From Verticillium longisporum (taxonomy: Eukaryota; Ascomycota; Sordariomycetes; Glomerellales; Plectosphaerellaceae), in the NCBI GenBank assembly GCA_019188255.1, contig JAETXT010000005.1, positions 5,332,001 to 5,396,000 on the forward strand: a stretch of DNA of 64,000 nucleotides, given 5' to 3'. This document shows, piece after piece, positions 23,228 to 37,984 of the stretch (its first letter is position 1; every line of letters begins with the position of its first letter). Both the position numbers and the translations under genes were made by a program. The notes under the pieces were generated by a model that made no database searches, had not been told where the DNA came from, and saw only the letters and a program-made list of their open reading frames with translations.

Positions 23228-24307
23228 CTACGCTGACACCTTGGTGCCCTCGGGGATGAGCGCATACTCCGTCTGGCCGCTGGCCTCGTATTCGGCCATG
23301 TCCAACGCAACAATGACGCTCTCGCGCACCACCTTTTCGTCGTCGTGGAGGAACTTGAGAAGGGTGGCCTCGACGCCCTCTTCTTCGCCGAGAGAACCCA
23401 GGGCTTCGGCCGCCTCGTGACGCACCATGCTCGCCTCGTTGGTGTCGCTCAGGGCGGCGGTCAGGGCGGGAATGGAGGCAGGGTGCGACAGCTGGCCAAA
23501 GACGAAGGCGATCTCGTGACGGAAGAGGGCAGAAGGGTCTGCGAGGCCCTTGGCGAGGGCCAGGACGGCAGGCACAGCCGTCGGCAGGTCAGGCGGCGAG
23601 GCCAGGTCGCGCAAGGCGAACATGGCGCGGTAGCGCACAAAGAGGGGCTTGGACTGGTCCATGAGGTTCTTCTCGAGCTCGTCGACGGTGCGCTGGGACT
23701 CTTCCATCGGCGGTGCGGGGTCGATGGATGTGAAGTCGCTTGATGGGAACAACGTAGTTAGCCGTGATGTTCTGCGTGCGCATCAGGAATGTATGCCGGG
23801 AATTCAAGCTCCTCACCTCTTGCGCAGCTTCTCCTGCTTCCTCTGCTCTGAAGTCTCCCACTCCAGACGGTCGATGGCGATCTCGCACGTCTCAGTGACA
23901 ACAACCTCCTCACCGTCGCGATCGCGGAACTGCCTCAGAATGTCGAGCTGACTCGCATCGCCCAGAGCACCCAGCGCCTCGGCAGCCTCGTGCCTGCACA
24001 TGGGGTCTTCGTTCAGGTCACTCAGCACGTTGCGAAGGGGCTCGACGGCGTGAAGGTTGCCGGTCTGGCCCAGGCAGTAGGCGAGTTCGTGCTTGAGGAG
24101 AGCTGAGGGGGAGGCGAAGGCGGCGGCGATGGCATCGATGGCAGCATTGGACTCGGCCGTCTCGGAGACGGTCGCCAGGTGCTTGAGGGAGAAGAGAGCG
24201 CGGAAACGCAGGGGCAGGGGCGTAGCCTCCGAGTTGATGGACTTGCGGAGCGCGGCGATGGTGGTCTCGGTCGAGATGGGCGAAGGGGGGTCGGCCGAGG
24301 GCGACAT
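23228..24307 (-). CDS. LIA1: Deoxyhypusine hydroxylase
   Basis: Two exons, 24307-23817 and 23738-23228, encode 333 residues. The 78-nt intron begins GTGAGG and has a GGCTAAC branch site. The protein is made of HEAT-like repeats in two halves. His-Glu pairs expected to bind the di-iron centre are visible as [32 protein letters not shown] and [12 protein letters not shown]. The enzyme hydroxylates deoxyhypusine on eIF5A to finish hypusine, needed for translation of polyproline-rich sequences. The intron separates the two halves. Its promoter is shared with the divergent NBP35 gene. Confidence 0.96.
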
Positions 24308-24950
24308 GATGTAAGTGTCTCTTTGGTGGATGGGGTGAAAAGGGTCAAAACGGGCGCCTTCGTTGGCTTTATGGTGAATGTTGCGCGCTGTTGTCGTTGT
24401 AGTTGATGGTTGTTGGGTCGAGAGAAAATGGTGTTTTCAAAGTCACAGCAGAAGGGGACCACAGGCGGCAGGTCACTCACCACAGTCAGACTGGCTTGGG
24501 TGTGTTGGAGGGGTCATTCTGAAAATTTGCGTGGGGTCGGTCTTTATCAGATCTGATAAGCCCCTCGCCTGCCCTCCAATGCGGAGGCCAAGCTTTGGCC
24601 TTCGGAGACCGAGGACATGACCTGCTCGCTGGCATAAAGGCACAGGCGTATGCCACGATCTCTTGTGAAGGGGGGATCATGAAGCATGTGTACCTTCGAC
24701 TGACATCTCACTATGTTCATCAAAAGGCAAGACGCCGATGCGTCACTCCTTATCAGCCATGGCTGCAGGTAGCGGAGATGCGACCTCGGAGGGTCTAGCC
24801 AACTGAATTATTAAGCTCCTTCACTTTTGCCCCTCCGGTGACTCTGGAACACGGAGCACGCACCTTCTCCTCAACATCACCACAACCTCACCTCACGACT
24901 TCTACTCGATTTTTTACTCGAAGTACACCGCAGACGCATCGAACATCGCC
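24308..24950. promoter_or_regulatory. Divergent promoter region LIA1 / NBP35
   Basis: 643 bp lie between two outward-facing start codons. The segment just before NBP35 (24840-24950) is C/T- and A/C-rich with a short T run, like a fungal leader. No defined element is recognised. Confidence 0.45.
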
Positions 24951-25980
24951 ATGGCGCCCTCTCTGGAGGCGCCCCTAGAGGCGCCCGAGGCCGTGGAAGA
25001 CGTCATCGCCAACCCGCAAAAGCCGTCGCTCGTGGCCCCCGAACCAGAACACTGCCCGGGGCCCGAATCAGAGCAAGCCGGCACGGCCGACTCGTGCGCC
25101 GGCTGTCCCAACCAGGCCATCTGCGCGTCGGCGCCCAAGGGCCCGGACCCCGACATCCCCATCATCTCGGCGCGCCTCTCGGGCATCAAGCACAAGATCC
25201 TCGTGCTCAGCGGCAAGGGCGGCGTCGGCAAGAGCACGTTCACGGCGCTCCTCGCGCACGCCCTCGCCACGAACCCCGACTCGTCGGTCGGCGTCATGGA
25301 CACGGACATTTGCGGCCCCAGCATCCCCAAGATGCTCGGCGTCGAGGCCGAGACGATCCACGTGTCAGGCGCCGGCTGGAGCCCCGTCTGGGTCCTCGAC
25401 AACCTCGGCGTCATGAGCATCCAGTTCCTGCTGCCGTCGCGCGACGACGCCGTCATCTGGCGCGGCCCCAAGAAGAACGGCCTCATCAAGCAGTTCCTCA
25501 AGGACGTCGAGTGGGGCGAGCTCGACTTTTTGCTCGTCGACACGCCGCCCGGCACGAGCGACGAGCACCTCAGCGTCAACTCGTTCCTCAAGGAGAGCGG
25601 CATCGACGGCGCCGTCATGGTCACGGCCGCAGGAGGTCTCGCTGCTCGACGTCCGCAAGGAGATTGACTTTTGCCGCAAGGCCGGCATCCGTGTCCTCGG
25701 CCTCGCCGAGAATATGAGCGGCTTCGTGTGCCCCAAGTGCACCGGCCAGAGCGACATCTTCCGCGCGACGACGGGCGGCGGCCGCGGGCTGGCCGCCGAG
25801 ATGGGCATTCCCTTCCTGGGCAGCGTGCCGCTGGACCCGAGGATAGGCATGGCGTGCGACTACGGCGAGAGCTACTTTGACAGCTTCCCCGACAGCCCGG
25901 CGTGTCTTGCTTTCAAGGAGGTCGTCAGGAACGTGAGCAGGCAGATTGGACTGGATCCGAAGGACGTCTTGCCTGAATAG
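24951..25980 (+). CDS. NBP35: Cytosolic Fe-S cluster assembly factor Nbp35 (P-loop ATPase), with a frame break
   Basis: Nbp35 forms a scaffold with Cfd1 that assembles 4Fe-4S clusters for cytosolic and nuclear proteins. The N-terminal cluster motif is C-x13-C-x2-C-x5-C (EHC ... [11 protein letters not shown]). The Walker A is [11 protein letters not shown], followed by [16 protein letters not shown] and the [12 protein letters not shown] motif. The bridging CxxC is in [10 protein letters not shown]. The frame breaks at 25626-25629: upstream reads ...GAVMVT, while [15 protein letters not shown] continues in another frame. Loss of two bases (GC from a GCGC context) fits, since the family has one more residue between T and P. 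A spliced intron would delete conserved residues, so it is rejected. Restored length is about 343 residues. Codon use is strongly biased to C/G endings. Nbp35 is essential in yeast, so the break is probably not in the organism. Confidence 0.93.
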
Positions 25981-26137
25981 GCCTCTTGGGATGTTACATT
26001 GTGATGGAGGATGACCGATTTATGACTACAACAAGATCTGATACCCTGCCTGCTCTGAATGCCAAAACTTTGTCTTCCCTACTCAGGTCCCATGTGCTTC
26101 GTCATTCATCTCCTTGCGACCCGCTCCCTTTCCACCG

Positions 26138-26829
26138 CTAGTCGGCGCCCAACCTCGTGGGGATTTCCTCAATCTCGTCAATGCTCTCGACGTCCAGCAC
26201 CCGGCCGGCCTCAGCCGTGTTCCGCATCAGCTCTTTGGCGCCGGCGTACAGCATCTTGAGTTCGTTGTTGGCCGTCACGGGGATGTAGTAGAGCAGGACA
26301 TAAGGGACCGATGTTCGGCCGGACTGCCCATCAATTGTCAGTTTCCAAACACTGTTCTGTGGGGTTGTCGCGTCACGAGACAAAGACTCACCACTGTCAT
26401 GGGGTAGCTCAGCAGCACAAAGCGCGGGCTGTGGTCGGGCAGGTCGTCGGCAATGGCGTCGAGGGATTTGTAGACCATCTGATCCTCATCTTGGCGGATC
26501 TCGTGCGTAGTCTTATCAATGAGGTCTGTCGAATATCAGCCAAGGGGAAAATGAACGCCTTGCAGCCCCGCATTCCGTACGGACGAAACGACACGATCGC
26601 GGTGCACATGGTTCGTAGCCCTCTCATGTGCTCTCTGCCGACAGCGAGACGTACATACAAATGACTGCTTGAGGATCGTTGGACCTTGACGTTCCCAGAC
26701 GGAACTTGCGCAGGTGGTCCTTGGAGTCCTGGGAGAAAGTGTAGAGACGCGATTCGGAAGCCTGGCGGGGGGGATGCGGGGTCAGTCGTTGTCAGGAGAC
26801 GGGAGCATGCATGGCAGGCGGCGTACCAT
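26138..26829 (-). CDS. AIM7: Glia maturation factor family protein (ADF-homology), Aim7-like
   Basis: Four exons: 26829-26827 (the ATG alone), 26761-26659, 26525-26392 and 26323-26138, giving 141 residues, the normal GMF size. Introns start GTACGC, GTATGT and GTGAGT. The last has an AACTGAC branch site before GGCAG; taking its acceptor earlier at CCACAG would insert residues absent from the family. Reading: MASESRLYTFSQDSKDHLRKF, then VIYLIDKTTHEIRQDED, PRFVLLSYPMT and SVPYVLLYYIPVT, ending MLYAGAKELMRNTAEA. GMF proteins bind Arp2/3 and remove actin branches. The gene converges on NBP35 (157 bp apart) and diverges from the molybdopterin-fold gene. Confidence 0.92.
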
Positions 26830-27234
26830 CTTTTGTCTGAAGCGATCAGTCGCAGAACAAGGTGTTGATGATCGACGAGCCGTTTCTTCGAAGCTTGGGG
26901 CGTGAGATGGTTGGGTCGCTGGGAGCTTGGGGAGATCGAAGCAATAGCAGCGTTTGTCAAGGGACCTGAACAGTCGATGCGCAGGGGACAGCCAGCCTAG
27001 CCGCGAGCCCCGCCATTCCTCCAGGTAAGCTCGAGCGCAAGCGTGTCTCCACTGGTGACCTCACCGTTTGGCTCGTCGCCAGAGCTACGAAGCACGACTC
27101 GACTGATGACTTCTCCAGACCGCGTCCTCACTTCGTTGGCCTGCTTGGACGTTGCATCGGATTTCCAGTAGCGATTTTTTTCTTCTCTTTCGTCGTCGCC
27201 TCTCGCCATCTCTCATCATCTTCCGTCCATTCCC
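26830..27234. promoter_or_regulatory. Divergent promoter region AIM7 / molybdopterin-fold gene
   Basis: 405 bp separate two outward-facing starts. The right end (27170-27234) is a C/T-rich tract directly before the plus-strand ATG, typical of a short fungal leader. No named element is seen. Confidence 0.45.
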
Positions 27235-28694
27235 ATGTTTTCACGTCTCTCCCAAATTGCGAGACACCTCCCCGCAGCCTCAACATTTACCCGTCCGACT
27301 TCGGCGACAAGACTCACCAACAGAATCATGGCTTCAGCAGATGAACGTAATTCCAGGACCATTCACACGGCAGCGTGCTTGATCATTGGCGATGAGGTCC
27401 TCGGCGGCAAGGTGCGACTGTGGCGCGCGGCCTCTGCGAAGCGAACCTGCTGACACTCGATAGACTGTGGACGTAAGTTCGGCGGAATCGACGGAGCCCA
27501 CACAGCTTCACGGAATAAGCGTCAGACTGACTGGCGCAGACAAACTCTGCCTACATGGCAAAGTGGTGCTTCTCCCTCGGTCTTGTAAGCCCAAGCTCGC
27601 CCTGTGCCTACCCAACTCACCAAACCCAGCCAGCTCACAGACTATAGAGCCTGAAGCGTGTCGAAGTCATCGAGGACGACGAATCCGAGATAATCGAAGC
27701 TGTCCGTCGCATGAGCGACCGTTATGATTTTGTGGTCACCAGCGGCGGCATCGGGCCGACGTGAGCCTCTCTTTTCTCTCGTCCCGTCCTGTCTTGCCTT
27801 GTCGTTCGTGTAGTGTTGAGAGATCTGACAAGACGTGCAGTCACGACGACATCACCTACGAGTCCATCGGCAAAGCCTTCAATCTCCCTCTGATCCTTAA
27901 CGAGGACGCCTACGCTCGCATGAAGAAGCTCTCCAAGCCCCACCCCTCGCAGCCCAACTTTAGCTGGGACGTCGACTCGCCCGCCCGCCAGGCCAAGCTG
28001 CGCATGGTCATCCTCCCCACCGACGCGGCGCGCGACCAGAGCAAGCAGTTCCTCTTCCCGCACGAGGACCTCTGGGTCCCCGTCAACGTTGTCAACGGCA
28101 ACGTCCACATCCTGCCTGGCGTTCCAAGACTCTGTAGGCCTGATCCTTTCTTTCACCACCCTCTTTCCGTGTTGGTTTCGACCTACTCACGCCGATACCA
28201 ATCCGCTAACCCCAAGAAAAACAGTCGTAAAGCTGCTCGACGGACTCAAGCCGGTCCTCGTGCCCCGCCTGACGGACCCCGAGGGCAAGGGTCTGGCCCG
28301 CGTGCTCATCTCCACGCCGCTCGCCGAGAGCGCCGTCGCCGGCTTCCTCACGCAGTTCGCGACCAAGGTGGGACCCAAGGGCGTCAAGGTCGGCAGCTAT
28401 CCGCGCTGGGAGCAGAATGGCACCGTGACACTCGTTGGCAGGTGAGCTTTTCCCGCATTTTCTTGCATCTCCGGTCCGCGGTTTGATAAGGAGGGCCCGT
28501 GGCGTGGGGGCCAAAAGAGCTGTATCTGCCGATATGTAGGGGGAGGGGTGGGAGGGACTAAGGCTAATCGTGCATGCAGGGACCAAGCATACATCGAGAG
28601 CCTCGTGGCCGAGGTCGAGGAGGGCGTGCAGGGCAAGCGCGTCGCGCTGGAGGGTGAGGATGACGTCGCGGGAGGCAAGAAACCTCTCGAATAG
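27235..28694 (+). CDS. Molybdopterin-binding-fold (MoCF/CinA-like) protein, related to the FLAD1 N-terminal domain
   Basis: Seven exons: 27235-27411, 27464-27472 (9 nt), 27540-27584, 27648-27760, 27841-28133, 28225-28441 and 28580-28694, coding 322 residues. Motifs are IIGDEVLGGKTVDTNSAYMAKW, VIEDDESEI and TSGGIGPTHDDITYESIGKAF, which match the MPTb domain of animal FAD synthase and bacterial CinA/MoaB folds. No PAPS-reductase-like FAD synthase domain follows, so this is a stand-alone MPTb protein; in human FLAD1 that domain has been linked to FAD hydrolysis. The first 31 residues are rich in Arg, Ser and Thr and poor in acids, like a mitochondrial presequence. A second in-frame ATG at 27328 (MASADE) would give a cytosolic form. 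Function in fungi is not established. Confidence 0.85.
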
Positions 28695-34200
<5,506 letters not shown>

Positions 34201-35076
34201 AAGAGGAGGGGGGAGAGCAGGCACGCCCGAGCCCATGCCCGCTTCCCACTCCCACTCCCACTCCCACACCCAAAAGCCCAAGCCCCAAGCCCAAGCCAGG
34301 AGCGACCCGTTCCATTTACCCCATCCCATCTCCACTTCTTTTTGCCCAATCCGCCCCCCTCCCCTTTTCCCCACTGTTGCTGGCCGGGTCCTGGGTGCTT
34401 CGACCGCTGCCGTTACTCCTGGCTGCTGGTTGCTGGCTCCTGCTCTTGGTCTACGCTATCCACCCCTTCCCACCCACCCATTTCATCTGCACTGTACACT
34501 GTAAGGTACCTACCTCGCTTTCCTCCCCCTTCCCATCCATCCCATCCCCCCCCCTACCTACCTACCTTCCTTGTCTCCTAGTCGCCCGTGCTTTTACTGG
34601 GTACCTACCTTGCCGAACAAGACAAGCCTGTTCTCCTTCCTCTCCTCTCCTCTTCTTGGTCTGGTCTGATCTCCCTTTACCTTACCAACACTCGACTTCA
34701 CATTGACACGACATCTCGTCCTGCCCTCTGCTGTCGTATCTTCTCGAATTCCATCTATTCGAATCGAATCGACTCGGCCCCGAGAACGCCTCCCTCTGTC
34801 GTCACGATCTCGACCAATTCTGCCTTTCGACGAGAAGAGCGATTCATTCCCCTGCCGCCGAGACCCATCACGCACTTCTCGCCCCCCCGGGACTCTTCGC
34901 CATCCACCTCGTACCTCTTTTTTTCTTCTCTCTCACCCTCACGGCAACGAGCATACACTCGACTTCGCCCTCACGCGAGTTCTCTCTCTCCCGCCTCGTC
35001 CTGCTGTCTTTGCCGTCCACTGCGACACCGCAAACGCCCTGCATTGTTTCGCGAGTAGTTGTCGCCAATCAGCACA
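34201..35076 (+). promoter_or_regulatory. Pyrimidine-rich promoter/leader region of RAS
   Basis: About 850 bp dominated by C and T on the plus strand, including CCCACT hexamer repeats at 34244-34267, CTACCTACC tracts (34503-34515, 34553-34570 and 34601-34610) and long CT runs from 34620. Such tracts mark promoters and leaders of strongly transcribed fungal genes. The true transcription start and any leader intron cannot be placed by eye. Confidence 0.5.
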
Positions 35077-35979
35077 ATGGCTTCCAAGGTGCGTCTCCAT
35101 TGCGTCTGCCTCAACGCAGCCATCCCGCTCGATGACACAACCGCATCGCTAGCTCTCCTCGTCCCGGTCCAAGGTTCGCATCACTGACATGCTGTTGTGC
35201 ACCGCAGTTTCTTAGAGAATACAAGCTGGTTGTAGTGGGTGGTGGTGGCGTCGGTAAATCTTGTTTGACTATCCAGTTGATCCAGAGCCACTTTGTCGAC
35301 GAATATGACCCGACGATCGAAGGTTCGTCAATTCACTCGGCCGCCGACGCTTCTCTATGGAGCTGATTGGGAGCGAACCTACCGTACTGACAAGATGAAC
35401 TACAGATTCCTACCGCAAGCAGTGCGTCATCGATGAGGAGGTCGCGCTCCTCGACGTCCTTGACACGGCTGGTCAGGAGGAATACTCTGCCATGCGGGAG
35501 CAGTACATGCGCACGGGCGAGGGCTTTCTGCTGGTCTACTCCATCACCTCGAGGCAGAGCTTTGAGGAGATCACGACATTCCAGCAACAGATCCTGCGCG
35601 TGAAGGACAAGGACTACTTCCCCATGGTCGTCGTCGGCAACAAGTGCGATCTCGAGGGCGAGCGCGAAGTCACGAGGCAGGGTATGTGAGGCTGACCGGA
35701 CAAGACTCGGAGTTATACTGACGAAGCGTTCAAACAGAGGGCGAGGCACTCGCCAAGTCGTTCGGCTGCAAGTTCATCGAGACATCGGCAAAGTCCCGGA
35801 TCAATGTCGACAAGGCGTTCTACGACATTGTGCGCGAGATTCGACGATACAACCGCGAGATGCAGGGATACTCAACCGGCAGTGGTGGCAACTCTGGCAC
35901 CAACGGGCCGCCGAAGCCCAGGGACATGGACAAGGAAGAACAGGAGGCGGGCTGCTGCGAGAAGTGCGTGCTAATGTAA
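35077..35979 (+). CDS. RAS1: Ras GTPase (fungal Ras1/CT-Ras type)
   Basis: Four exons, 35077-35088, 35208-35322, 35406-35681 and 35738-35979, encode 214 residues. The first exon holds only MASK. The P-loop is GGGGVGKS, the effector loop YDPTIEDSY, switch [14 protein letters not shown]; the guanine-binding motifs are NKCDL and ETSAK. The tail ends GCCEKCVLM: a CAAX box for farnesylation preceded by a Cys pair likely to be palmitoylated, so membrane location is expected. The P-loop glycines and the switch II Gln are the normal residues, so no activating change is seen. In filamentous fungi this Ras controls growth, polarity and cAMP/MAPK signalling. Introns have GTGCGT, GTTCGT and GTATGT donors. 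Confidence 0.97.
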
Positions 35980-37350
35980 GAGGGTCTATGTGTCACGTCG
36001 AGGCCACGAAGAGGCCGAGTCGGAGCGCAGTGAGGGGGGGAGGGGGGAGGGAAGTGGCGAAAGCGCCTGTGCCGAGGAGGGCCCCAGCAGAGGAGGCACG
36101 AAAGACGTGGAGCAAGAACGCTTTGTGGTGGATGTCGGGCCGCTCGGGACTGCCCGCGCGGACGCTGTGCGATCCACCACGGCGGAACCCGAGATACCCT
36201 CTTGCCACGGTCGGTGTATGCTCGGGCGCGGTCACGGCAGACAGACGCAGTCGCAGTTGCAAGAAAATATCCGTTTCTTTCTGTTGCATGGGAAGGGGAG
36301 TCGGTTTCTGTTCTGACTTGACGCAGATGCGTGTTTGGGCTGGTTGGTCTACGCGGGCTACTTGATACAGAGACGCTTTCGTCTTGCTTGGTTGCTTGCT
36401 TACTTGCTACATGGACCCGCAAGGGGCAGACGGGACGCAGACACAGACACGGACACGGATACGGACAAAGACTTATTTCTTGGACGCAGACACATGACAC
36501 GCCTGTGTGAGAGATGCCATCGTGGGCCAGGGAGGCAAAGCAAGCACGGGAAGAAGGGATGTTGGCGGGGAAGCGATAGCGTACCTAGACGGGCCATCCT
36601 GTGAGAGGGGAAGAGGGAGAAGCAGAGGGGGGGAGGAGAGAGAAAGCCTGACCATGTTTTTTTTTCTTCTTCTTTCACATCTGTTTCCTCTGGGTATATG
36701 AGGTACCTGGCTGTTTTTTTTTCATTTCTTCCATTCTCTTTTCTTCTTCATGTTGTGTCCCTCTCGCTCACTTATCGCCCACCTTAGCTTCCTGTAATTT
36801 TTTTCTTTCCTTTTTACTTCCCCATGCCAATCCCCCTCCTCTCGTTCCATTCTTGAAAGATGGCTTTCCTCGGTGTTTGTAGTGGAAGTAATGGTGGTGT
36901 CGTCGTCGTCCAACAACAGCCAGTCAAGTCGGTCATTTAGTCAGGTCAGAAAATCCTCGTGTTTCTTTCTCTCTGCTCTATTGTTGATGTTCCGTGCTGT
37001 CCCTTCGTCCGGCCTGTCCATCTCTTGACAGTTGCCGCGTGTCCATCCCTTGCGTCTTGCATGTGACCAGTCTCTCTGCTCTCTGCGCCCCCCTGTTCAC
37101 GGCACAGTTGTTGATCTTTTTTTTTTCTTTTTTTTCGCCCCCCCCCGTTCTTAGGTGGCGTGCCACGAGTCGTGTGTTTCTGGTGGCTGAGGAGTCGTGT
37201 TCCACAAGGAGGGGGTCGTGTTCTTGTGCACGGGATTCGATACTTTGGGCATAGACTTTTCTGGATTTTCCAGAAAAGCGATGTGCTGGAAAGGGCGGTG
37301 CGGACTTTTGCCACCAGCGCCATCATGGTTTATTCCCCGGCGTCTTTCGC

Positions 37351-37386
37351 TCTCTCTGTGTCTCTGTCTCTGTCTCTGTCTCTGTC
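37351..37386. repeat. TCTCTG simple repeat
   Basis: Short microsatellite of TCTCTG/TCTGTC units, about 36 bp, in non-coding DNA. Confidence 0.85.
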
Positions 37387-37498
37387 ACTCTTCTTTTCCG
37401 TTCTGGAAGATTGGGAAAGGACGATCATGGGTTCGTAAAGAAGAAACGACAGCAAGACTTCTGCGCGCGCGTGGGCTGAACGGTGATTTGCGGCCGTG

Positions 37499-37517
37499 GC
37501 GGCGGCGGCGGCGGCGG
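37499..37517. repeat. CGG simple repeat
   Basis: Six uninterrupted CGG-type units in non-coding DNA upstream of the convergent stop at 37985. Confidence 0.8.
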
Positions 37518-37984
37518 GGAAGAACACTATTCTTGTCTTAGGGGTATGGCGTTGCCTCGCGTTGGGGCTTGCATGAACCGTGGTCAGCAACGGACGGTAC
37601 CTGACAGGAACGCGCGACGAGGGGGCGTTCAGTGGGTGGGTTGGACGGAGCTGGGAAAGGGGAGAAAACTCATGGTGTAGTCGCCACGGCGGGTGTCCAA
37701 GGGTGCCTTTCTGGGTCGACGCAACGACAACAACCGTTCCGCGTGAGGAAGGTATTCGCGGCAGAGGATAGAACATGCTCGGATTTAATCGTCTCACACG
37801 GCACACCAATCTGCTCATGACTCGGAATGCCCGTAGGCCTGTCCCACGAGATGCCTTCGGTTTCCTGCGTCTTGTGAAGCAAGACACGGCATCACTACTG
37901 CTACTACAGCGAAATTGCGGAACGAGAATCAATACGTCCACCTCTGCAGGTCTCACCTCGACGCTTTCCGCCGCTTCACCGCAT

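Larger units (their letters stand above)
35980..37984. other. Convergent intergenic region, RAS to poly-zinc-cluster gene
   Basis: This 2 kb holds the presumed 3' untranslated regions of two convergent genes. It has several T runs (36655-36665, 36714-36722, 37116-37134), GACACG-type imperfect repeats near 36440-36475, a TCTCTG array and a short CGG run. No gene is recognised. Confidence 0.45.

Noticed and set aside
25560..25632. Intron to explain the NBP35 frame break
   Set aside because: The only GT...AG pair of workable length would delete residues conserved in all Nbp35 proteins, so an indel is preferred.
25068..25850. Long frames in other phases across NBP35, including 25094-25717 plus
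   Set aside because: Produced by extreme C/G third-position bias in NBP35; translations are Arg/Ala-rich without motifs.
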